This document shows, piece after piece, positions 55,466-64,000 of a DNA stretch of 64,000 nucleotides (positions are counted from its first letter, which is position 1; every line of letters begins with the position of its first letter). The notes beneath the pieces were generated by a model. That model saw nothing but the letters and a program-made list of their open reading frames with translations, was not told the DNA's origin and made no database searches. Origin of the DNA: Chalara sp. BL73 (Eukaryota; Ascomycota; Leotiomycetes; Helotiales); assembly GCA_918026815.1 (NCBI GenBank), contig CAKJVC010000088.1:1240001-1304000 (forward strand). Reading direction: 5' to 3'. The translations under genes were made by a program, and so were the position numbers.

Positions 55466-58400
55466 ATGGCATATATTGGAAAGAGATACCGAATATCTAC
55501 AATTCAAAGTCGCGCATTTCCAGCAGTTCTGAATAGTTGGAGAGGCGTTGCATCTATAGCCCCGGTAACGCAGAAATTTCCAGATCATCCATTACCCTCT
55601 AAGCAAGCTCTTGATCAGCGCGAATCTCGACATGCTTCGATCAGAAATGCCAAACCGTTTTCCTCCTTTCTTACGGACACTTTCCAGCGACAACACGACT
55701 ATCTCAGGATATCAATAACAGAGAAATGCAATCTGCGATGTTTATATTGCATGCCGGAAGAGGGAGTTCCGCAATCACCACCTCCAGATCTTCTTACGAC
55801 TCCCGAGATATTCCTCCTTTCCTCTACATTTGTTTCTCAGGGAGTCACCAAGATCCGATTGACTGGAGGTGAGCCCACTGTCCGCAGAGATATCCTCCCC
55901 TTGATGCACCAAATTGGTTCACTTCGCTCTAAAGGTCTGCGTGAACTTTGTCTCACCAGCAACGGCATTTCTCTGCAAAGAAAACTGGATAGCATGGTAG
56001 AAGCAGGTCTGACAGGTGTGAATCTTTCTCTCGACACACTGGATCCTTGGCAGTTTCAAGTGATGACACGCCGAAAAGGATTTGAGGCCGTCATGAAGAG
56101 CATCGAGAGGATATTGGAGATGAACAAATTTGGCGCAGGTATCAAACTGAAGATCAATTGCGTGGTCATGCGAGGCATCAATGATGGAGAAATACTTCCG
56201 TTCGTGGAGCTCAGCCGTGAACAGAATCTGGAGGTTCGCTTTATCGAATATATGCCATTTGATGGGAATAAATGGAATAAAGGAAAGATGCTGCCGTACC
56301 AAGAAATGCTAGATATTATAAGGTCAAAATATCCAGATTTGCGGAAAGTTCAAGACCATAAGAACGACACGAGCAAAACTTACGAGATCCCCGGCTTCGT
56401 GGGGAGAATGGGCTTCATTACCAGTATGACTCATAATTTCTGTGGAACCTGCAATAGGCTCCGTATTACCAGTGATGGAAATTTGAAAGTATGTCTCTTT
56501 GGAAATACTGAGGTTTCTCTTCGGGATATTCTTCGAAAGAGCAACCAAGGAAATCCAATCGATGAACAGGCTTTCGAGGCTTTGAAGCTTATGGAGCACG
56601 AACGTAGGCGTGGCCTCGTACCACCCTCGGATCCGATAGGAGGCATGACACATGAAAAGGAGCTCCTAGACGTCATTGGTCTAGCAGTCAAGGGAAAGAA
56701 AGAAAAGCACGCTGGCATTGGAGAGTTAGAAAACATGAAGAATCGGCCCATGATATTAATAGGTGGGTAGGCTCTCTATTGCAATCTTTCATGGTGAGGT
56801 TGGCGAACCACGTTCTATGCACAGTTTTATCGATATCCCCTGTATGTAGATCCATTACGTAGCTAATGAGATTATGAGTTATGAACCATTGTCGAGCACT
56901 GTAATATTCCTTACTAATTCTGTTAGAAGCTCCCTTAACCCCCAAATTATCACAGCAACTCACTTCTCTACAAGCACCTTGGAATAGAATACCGTCTCAC
57001 CTTCTTTATCCAAGCCCATCGATCTCCTCTGTTCGCTTTTATTCAACCAAGTCCAGTAATGTGCTTAAATGGACGGCTGTCGAGACAGCTGCGGCCATTC
57101 CGTTCGAAATTCCTGAGGATAAGACCGAGCACTTTAAGGTACGACGGGTATATATGAACACATCATTAGGATCATTGTTACAACCAGGAAGGCTTGTGAA
57201 GAAATACCAGCCTGCTTCACCAAACGCTGAAGGGGGGAGCGTGCAAAACCATCACGCGTTGAATTCAGAGGCAATTTCATCATCCATAAACAATTTGCCT
57301 ATTGACACATCTAGGGATCCACCATTTAATGATTGGTATATAGAGTCCTCAGCTCAGGCAAATGGAGAGGTGGTCCAGACAGAAGTTCGTGGTGAGCACG
57401 ACAAGTCCAGCCCCAGTCGCGAGAATTCCAGTCACAATTGGGATGGCGTTTACCTAGAGAAGCTGCGTTTGTTGAAACAAGCCAGGCTCAAATATATGAG
57501 GTTCCTTAAGGCTGAGGAAAGTCGGCCAAGAGAAAGTATTAGCACAGAGCAAGCCGTGGCTATTGAGACGGAAAAGAAAATTTTAGCCGCTAGGGTTAGA
57601 AAAGCCTTCTTTGCTGCTAAACTTGCACAACAAGATGCAACCAACTCCTCAGCAGGATGTCCTATTGCGTTCGTGCCTACAGATCAATCTGATACAGAAG
57701 TTTCTTTCACAATAAGCCCCATAAGGTACATAAAATTTGAAGATGGGAATAATGTATCGACTATTCGACGCCTTAGGCTTAGGAAACAGCGCGTGAAAGG
57801 TACATTAGCGCAAGAGGCTGAGCGTGGTAGTCCTGCGTCCGAAGATCCATTACCCGAAGAGCTCATTCGAGGTGCCAGGACAGCTCGTGGGACAGACATC
57901 CAGAGAGGATTGGTGTTCATGCATGAGGAAAAGGCAGCTAAACCCAGGCTGCAAGCAGGCTCTCGGGCTCGTGCTTTCTCTACTTCGTCTATATTTGCGC
58001 GGCCCAAACTGACCCATCTTACCACATCAGGTGCCGTACACATGGTCGACATAGCCGAGAAGGATGTTACGTCTCGCACTGCTGTTGCTGTATGTAGCAT
58101 TTATTTCTCCAACTCGGAGGTTATTCCTCTTATAAAGGCCAATCAAATGAAGAAGGGCGACGTACTCGGCGTAGCTCGCATTGCCGGTATCATGGCTGCC
58201 AAGAAGACCTCCGAGTTGATACCCCTCTGTCACCCTGTAGGCATCACGAGTGCTACTGTCGACCTCAAGGTTCAGGAGCCTAAGTTAGTGGACGCCCAGA
58301 AGCCGTCGGCCCAGTCTTTGCCTGGGGCTGGGACTGACCAGGAAGATTCGTGCAAGTTCCATACGCCTTCAGGTCATGTTTTTCCTAAAAAGGATCAAGG

Positions 58401-58629
58401 ACATCGCTATGGAAGCATCGATGTAACAGCATCCGTATCTTGTGATGGTAAGACAGGCGTGGAAATGGAGGCTTTGACCGCCTGTTCGACGGCCGCATTG
58501 GCCGTGTACGATATGTGTAAAGCAGTAGACAAACGGATGCGGATTGAGAATCTGCATGTAGTTGAAAAGAGTGGTGGGAGGAGTGGTCACTTCTTAGAAT
58601 CACCAGAAGAAAGAGGGCCTGATTTATGA
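55466..58629 (+). CDS. cnxABC: Fused molybdopterin biosynthesis protein MoaA-MoaC (cnxABC/MOCS1)
   Basis: The model gives 999 residues from exons 55466-56762 and 56927-58629. The MoaA half (radical SAM) has CNLRCLYC with Cys at 88, 92 and 95, GGEPT, and the C-terminal iron-sulfur set CGTCNRLRI. A long basic linker follows, containing RFYST and AFSTS. The MoaC half has HMVDIAEKDVTSRTAVA, KKGDVLGVARIAGIMAAKKT, ELIPLCHPV and GVEMEALTACSTAALAVYDM. MoaA and MoaC convert GTP to cyclic pyranopterin monophosphate, the first step of molybdenum cofactor synthesis in mitochondria. If the 164-bp intron is retained, translation ends at 56770 with ILIGG-stop, the Gly-Gly end that MoaA needs. Splicing at G|GTGGGT removes it and fuses MoaC. 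The acceptor at 56926 follows a TACTAAT branch site. Confidence 0.9.
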
Positions 58630-59512
58630 ACATGAACAACTGGCACTAGATTATCTGGTTATGCAAATATATATATGATATGAAACTAATTAAGCCAATT
58701 AATCTGTCACAACTCTCATGAATCCCGCTTGACAATTCAAGACAACCCTGTCTTCATACCTGTGCCGAAATGCACCTTAGCGGAGCCAGCCTAGCCATCA
58801 GTGGAGTGTATTTTTGCATCGTTCCCAGTTCGAGATTATCATTCCTATCCAATGGTTATAGTTGGGGTACTACTACTCAACTGCATGAGCCATCTCCGAC
58901 AATACTATCATAAATCTCAGTGCACGACAGGTACCGGCAAGCCGACAGCATCTCCCTGTGAACAACAGAAAATCATCAAGCCATGCAGATAAGCGCCGAA
59001 GAGCATTTTGAGAAGGCTGGATGAGACTGGCGGCTGCTATAATACAACTGTGCTTAGATGCTATGAAAGGGTAGGCTCCAAGATGAGAATACCCCGAAAT
59101 GATCGTCATCAAGATCAACTCAGGGATCCAACTAATCGCCGGCCCCCAAATTGCGTCAATATCGGCTAAATATGAAGGTAAATAACCCTCTCGTAATGGA
59201 TGGCCCGTTAGATTCGCGGAGGGCTCGTGGGGGAGCATGAGGCTTAGCTACGGCTTAGAGGCACATAACTCGCTAAGCTAATTTGCACGTACATATACAG
59301 ATCAAACGTTCAGGAACGTCAAGCGTTTGTCAATTTTGAATAACCAAGAAACGCCGGGGGATATATTTTAATTGACGTAAAGGCTACCGACGGAGACATT
59401 GTGAGCAGCCAGTTTCTAATGCCGTGACACCAGCGGTCGCTGATATATCATAGTTTGTTTTCAAAACCACCCAAAAGTTTTTTTTTTCAGGGCGGCTCTA
59501 TTATTTCTCATC
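58630..59512. other. Intergenic, cnxABC to HsbA-like gene
   Basis: A minus frame at 58873-59238 lacks motifs. The 3' end of cnxABC and the promoter of the HsbA-like gene are expected here. Confidence 0.35.
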
Positions 59513-60091
59513 ATGCGCCTCTCAAAGATCGCCTCAGCACTTCTCACCTTCGCGGCGGTTTCTTCCCAGGTATTAATTAAGCGCGATGCGCCAGCCGTTC
59601 TCTCCGACATATCCAAAATCGGCGAGGATATCTCGAGCCTAACGACGCTGACCGCATCATACAACGGGTCTGATTCCCAGGCCGCTGCTTTCGTATCCGC
59701 ATATCAGAGCCTCAAAGCAAACATCGAGACGACAACAACGCACACCGACGAATCCCCCCTTTTCACCGCGGACGAGTCATACGCCATCGCGGATGCCCTC
59801 CGCAGCCTGACATCGTCCGTGATCCCCCTACTTGAGGATCTCAAAATGAAGGTTCGCTTTGCGTCCTTACGCGCGATGAAAAGACGATGCTAATTTTGCC
59901 AGGCGCCGATCGTTGCTTCGGCAGGGCACACGGCCGTTGTGCGTGGTGCTTTGGTGGTTTTGAATGACGATGCCATCGCCATGTTTCATTCGATCGAGGG
60001 GACCGTCGTCATCCAGGCCGTATCGGCCATCGACCCGTCGCAGCGACAAATCGAGTTTGCGCTCCGTGATGCCATCTCTGTGTTTACTTGA
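59513..60091 (+). CDS. Secreted HsbA-domain (hydrophobic surface binding / galactomannoprotein-like) protein
   Basis: A 175-residue protein has exons 59513-59851 and 59903-60091 (intron of 51 bp). A signal peptide (RLSKIASALLTFAAVSSQ) is followed by a KR site. The amphipathic helical HsbA domain then runs DISKIGEDISSLTTLTASYN, DESPLFTADESYAIADAL and SSVIPLLEDLKMKAPIVA to the end. HsbA proteins coat hydrophobic surfaces and help recruit esterases, and related wall mannoproteins sit in the cell wall. There is no GPI signal, so it should be secreted and free or wall-bound. It is Thr/Ser-rich and probably O-glycosylated. The gene is complete. Confidence 0.83.
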
Positions 60092-60935
60092 GGCTTGCGG
60101 GGAGTGAAATATATTTCTTCCGGCGTGGTATTCGAGATGTGATATCAACCGGGTTAAAAAAAAAGCGGGATTTTGGGGGTACATCGGGCCAGAAAACTTT
60201 AACTTTATTGTGTAATAATAATGAACCAGCACGTCCATCTATTGAAGTACAAATACTCACCGAGAGGTAATCTTCTTGCTCTCCGAGATGTGACCGCATT
60301 TTGTTCCCTAACGACTAATCACCACCTCTATCTTCGCAAAGCCACTTTTCTTCTCAAAACCCGCGCCTGCACTCCCATATGATCTACGCACATAACCCTT
60401 CCTCAGGAGCACGACCAATTAGCCCAGACCACCTTCCGACGTGTTCGAAGCACAATCAGAACCACCCACAAGCTCCATAGCAAAAGAAAGCGTTAAAAAA
60501 AACATCCAAGGTCGGTAACACGAAAACGCCTCGCGCGATACCCTCAGATAGACAGAGCCTCATTCCCACAGCCCTTTTTTCAGCCTGATCTACACTCATT
60601 CGGTAGCCTCCCTGCCCATCACCTCTAAGCCAACTTACAGCCAGACCTAAGCTTCTATAACGGGTTTAGTTTCTCCGAACAGGGGATCCGCATAGCCGGG
60701 TGGGGGGGGGGGTTCCTCCCCCTTTTCACATCTCGCTTATTTCTACGGGTCCCCACATGCCCAAGCCCATTCCCTCCAAAGGATAAAAAAAGCACATGAG
60801 GAAACGGGCTGCGATATCACGGATCTAGACTTCGCAATGGTGATGCAGAAAGGGTTGTGGATCTGATCTGCAGGGTGACTTGAGACCTGGCTGATAAGAA
60901 TATCTATTTCTATTGCCTGTGCAAACCACCCGACG
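60092..60935. other. Intergenic between convergent HsbA-like and M6-like genes
   Basis: There is an oligo-G run at about 60701-60712 and pyrimidine-rich stretches. No gene is seen. It holds the 3' regions of both neighbours. Confidence 0.4.
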
Positions 60936-63117
60936 CTACAGGCTCACCTCGCACCGTGCCGTGGCAACAACGCTGCTATCGCTAACGCTAACAACGTTCA
61001 ACACCACGATGCCGGGGCTTTTCGCGCCTTCCCCTGTTTTAACCGCAACTTCGACTTCGGCGCTCTCCCCGAATTTTGCGGCTTTCAACGCATTCACGAT
61101 CTCTACCTGCCATCCAGGCTCCAGGATCGTGGCGCCTAAGCGGTAAATATCCGAATCGAGGTACGTGGCGAGGTTGGCTGGGTGCTGGGGTGTGTTGACC
61201 GGGGCGGGGATGTATGTACCATTATTGGTGAGGGTGAAACTGCATGTCGTGCCCAGGCCCGTTGCGTTCCCAGAGGGGTTCCCGGAGGAGAGAGAGACAC
61301 CGTGAACGCTTGAGCTGCTGCCATTGATGGCCGTCACTCCGACCTCGTAGCTCAATATGCCGTCTTCGTCGCGCTCGATATCTACGACGAAGAAATGCAG
61401 AGAGTTAACTTGGTCGACAAATTCGTATTCGCTACCTGATCTTGTGCCTGCGTGAAATAAGGCGTCGCTTAGTTGTCTGTAGTCGCCCATCGTGATATAC
61501 GCTGCGCTACCGTTCGGGCGATAGAAGTCAATGAGGTTGATATCTTGAGGATTAGCGTTGATGACCCATTGAAACGGCTGAACATCATCGATCTTGGTTT
61601 TGGAGATCATGACGCCATGGTCGGGAACGAAGGAGTCCGCTCCCATGCGGTCTACGACTTCGACATGGTAGGAATTGTAGCCACCACCGTCACAGAGAAC
61701 ATCAGTGGTGATACTGCAAGATGGTGAGAGGTCAGCGGACATGGAGATATGCAGACCGATGATTCGCGAGGCGCCGGGATCAATAGAGCGGGCTGTTATT
61801 TTGGCTAATACGAGACCTGACGAAGGCAGAGCTTCGCGGGAGAGTTCTAGGACGCTTTCTGGGCCGATCAAGCCAAGCTGTGTTTTGTCTCTAACTGTGT
61901 GAAGAGATCCCATACTACTTCCCTCTAGAGCCGGGATTTTCCAGCGGGAATGTGGACCGCCTGGCCCATTGAAGGTTCCACGATCGAGCATACTGAATGG
62001 ACCGGTGTATGCCCTGCGAAGAGGGACGCCGTAGGGATTATTATAGTTATCGCCTATACCAATCAGGTGGCTCAATTCATGTGCATAAGTGCTCATGCCT
62101 GAGCTCTCAGCTTGAGTGGAAGACCCGCCTCCAGCATTGGGCCATATATTGGACGCCGCAGCCCAAGAGCTCCATTCTACATATCGGGTTCTCGCCCAGT
62201 TAGTACTATTAGTAGAGTTGAAGGATGAAGGAGGGCCAAACTCCGCAGGCACAGATTCTTTGGTCTGAAACTTCATCTCCCCGAACTCTTGCCAGGTAGA
62301 GGACTCGTCTTGACCAGCTGAAAGAATAAAGGCTAGCTCAAAGGAGTCAGCTATATTGTTGCCAACCGCAGCACGCCAGGCTCCGAGCGCGTCGGTTCGG
62401 ATGTTGCGGTTGCAGGGTGGCCCACTCGGGCACCCCCCAACATTAAAGCCAGTAGTATCGATGCCATATCTGTTGTTATATTAGCACTATATATCATTTG
62501 GAGCTATGTAAAATGTAAAGTTGGGATGGACACAAGACATGGGGCCTTGAAGACTGGTGAGAAAGCCCCTAAGCTTCCTTGATATCGTGACAAAGCGTGA
62601 GGATTCAGTGAGTAAGTGAAACCTACTGGTACGAGAGTGCCGGCAAAAGGTATGGTCCAAAGGCCGTCAGGTTCACCCCAAATCTGCCAAACGAATCCCC
62701 CATCCAATATTCATGTAACGTATGTCCTTGATTAAGCTCATTTGGTGTATTCAAGAAGTCCCTGTAATAAGTTGGTACATCTTCCCTCCTAATAGCCTCC
62801 CATCCAGGCTGAGGGTTTTTATAGATGGTTGATTCTGGGGGTTGTGTAACGACAAAGGGTTTGTCTGTGTAATCTACGGTAACGAGTGCGATGTTGAAAT
62901 TCCGGATAGAGCCGGAGACGCCGGGGTCAGACCAGCTGGTGCCTGGAGGATGAAGGTATTCGGCCCATATCATATTATCTGGGTTCACCCAGTTTTGCGG
63001 GTCGAGGATGGCGAAGGGGTCGGTTGAGGCGTGGGAGACCGAGAAGATGCCGGCAATCAGAAGTGCCGTTCCGAGCCTCGAGCCGGTGCCCGGATGAGAT
63101 AGCCGTATGACTGCCAT
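60936..63117 (-). CDS. Secreted M6-like zinc metalloprotease
   Basis: A 674-residue protein has exons 62627-63117 and 60936-62469 (intron of 157 bp, donor GTAGGT). The ATG at 63117 opens a signal peptide (GTALLIAGIFSVSHAS). The N-terminal part carries YKNPQPGWEAIRR and HEYWMGDSFGRFGV, typical of M6 peptidase-like proteins. The zinc site is HELSHLIGIGDNY (HExxH), followed by the Met/Asp-rich GPFSMLDRGTFNGPGG. The C-terminal third is beta-rich (about 460-674). Such enzymes (relatives of immune inhibitor A) cut extracellular proteins and are often found in saprotrophs and pathogens. A longer start through an in-frame TTG is unlikely, since the ATG precedes the signal peptide. No defect was seen. 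Confidence 0.87.
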
Positions 63118-63755
63118 CTTCAGATCCCGTTGCACAATGCAGCTAAGAATCTTTCTTTTCTCCAAGGACACAAACTCTCAAGGGTCAAAGCGTTGCAAGG
63201 ACAACATGTAGCATCGTTGATCAGAAAGTCTTAGGATCGTAGGTGGTCATATAAGGTGCAAAACTTTACATCACGGCAAATGGGATGCAACAAAGCTAGG
63301 CTGCAGAGGCTCGTATATCGCACGTGAGAGCACAGGGAGCCTTTCTTTCCGATGCAATCAGCCCACGACGATCTTGTATGACCGAAGAATGAGGAGTGGG
63401 AGGTGCCAATGGGGATGTTGTGCCAAGCACGGTTGATGGCACCTGCTCGATGCGGTTATACGGTGCTTCACCTACATGCAATTATCAAGCAGGCATTGTG
63501 CATAGGAAAGTCAATTGATATATAAAATACTGGTAGGGAACGATAATGAAACAAAGAGAGAGGCTTCTAGCGGCGCGATTGGGAAAAAAGCGGCATTCAA
63601 TCATGCCAACGAAGTCCAAGAGCTTATTATGGTCTGAAAAGCAGAAGCTGCTTGGAGCTCTCCAAGATATGGTAAGAAATAATTGCTATTTGAGATACTT
63701 ATCTTTTATTTGCCCTTTCCCCTAATCTGCAGGCCTTCTCTTTCCAATATCCAGC
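63118..63755. other. Intergenic, M6-like gene promoter
   Basis: Short frames only. This is the 5' flank of the M6-like gene and the 3' flank of the partial gene at the right edge. Confidence 0.35.
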
Positions 63756-64000
63756 TTAGATAGCCTTGAAAAGCCCCGCCCACCAATCCATGGTTTTGAC
63801 ATCCTTCACGTCCCCCAAAATATCAACACCAGCTTGTACACTCTCATACATCGCCTCCAGCGCCCCAATTTCCTTCTCCCCTACGCCTTCTTTCTTCAGC
63901 TCATCTAACACCTTCTCTCTTTCCCTCAGCGTATCGCTGACCTCCCAATAACCGTCCTTTAACGCCTCCCCGCTCGCGCCTAGCTTCTCTTTCCTCGATT
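63756..64000 (-). CDS. 3' end of an unknown gene (cut by the window edge)
   Basis: A stop TAA at 63756-63758 closes an open frame that runs left on the minus strand to the window edge (about 80 residues). It is highly charged and helical (LREREKVLDELKKEGVGEKE) and ends TMDWWAGLFKAI. It has typical coding composition and no stops. The family was not recognised. It could be a coiled-coil or organelle assembly protein. Confidence 0.55.
   Translation of the reverse strand, partial: SRKEKLGASGEALKDGYWEVSDTLREREKVLDELKKEGVGEKEIGALEAMYESVQAGVDILGDVKDVKTMDWWAGLFKAI

Noticed and set aside
1..64000. CRISPR arrays, rRNA operons, integrated phage
   Set aside because: No spaced direct repeats, no rRNA-like stretches, and all genes are eukaryotic in structure. 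tRNAs were not seen but cannot be excluded by eye.

Overview
This 64 kb window is nuclear DNA of a filamentous ascomycete (Pezizomycotina; a leotiomycete-like fungus is possible but not proven). The evidence is the gene style: intact reading frames interrupted by introns of about 45-85 bp with GT..AG ends and CTAAC/CTAAT-like branch sites, no operons, and typical mould families (HET-domain proteins, a SAT4/PTH11-type rhodopsin-domain protein, HsbA, a fused cnxABC gene, UstYa/DUF3328 proteins). Gene models below were spliced by eye. Frame continuity across every proposed junction was checked, but none has transcript support.

Left part (1-8.5 kb) is gene-poor: a HET-domain pseudogene with transition-type stops, a very AT-rich block (about 3.93-4.17 kb), a zinc-finger-like remnant, a small Cys-rich peptide gene and a small solitary kinase-fold protein. 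From 8.5 to 29.4 kb come mostly ordinary genes: a secreted subtilisin (S8), an acyl-CoA dehydrogenase, a vacuolar amino-acid transporter (AVT type), a large DEAH helicase with a mitochondrial-looking N-terminus, an EEF1A-lysine-methyltransferase-like gene, an NAD(P)-binding Rossmann protein, a coiled-coil protein and an NCBP3 homologue. From 30.6 to 34.4 kb lie a full-length HET-domain gene and a rhodopsin-domain gene broken by one TAG.

The most interesting segment is 35.6-43.3 kb. It holds two UstYa-like oxidases arranged tail to tail, a membrane-anchored tyrosinase of the UstQ type, a tiny secreted peptide gene ending in a Tyr-containing acidic tail, and an O-methyltransferase. All five reconstruct as intact spliced genes. 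This is the enzyme set of a fungal dikaritin-type RiPP pathway (ustiloxin, phomopsin and asperipin are known examples). The peptide gene is the candidate precursor, unusual because it carries one putative core rather than many repeats. In the proposed route the peptide enters the secretory pathway, the UstYa proteins close a Tyr-ether macrocycle, the tyrosinase oxidises Tyr, and the methyltransferase decorates the product. The product is unknown.

Right part (44-64 kb) is housekeeping-like again: a 1,939-residue DH/PH RhoGEF-like scaffold, an EBP-type sterol isomerase with a 27-nt exon, a WRAP73-like WD protein, the fused molybdopterin gene cnxABC (MoaA-MoaC) whose intron removes a MoaA-type Gly-Gly-stop end, an HsbA-type secreted protein, a secreted M6-like metalloprotease and the 3' end of an unknown gene. 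I saw no rRNA, tRNA, CRISPR array or complete transposon, though tRNAs cannot be excluded by eye.
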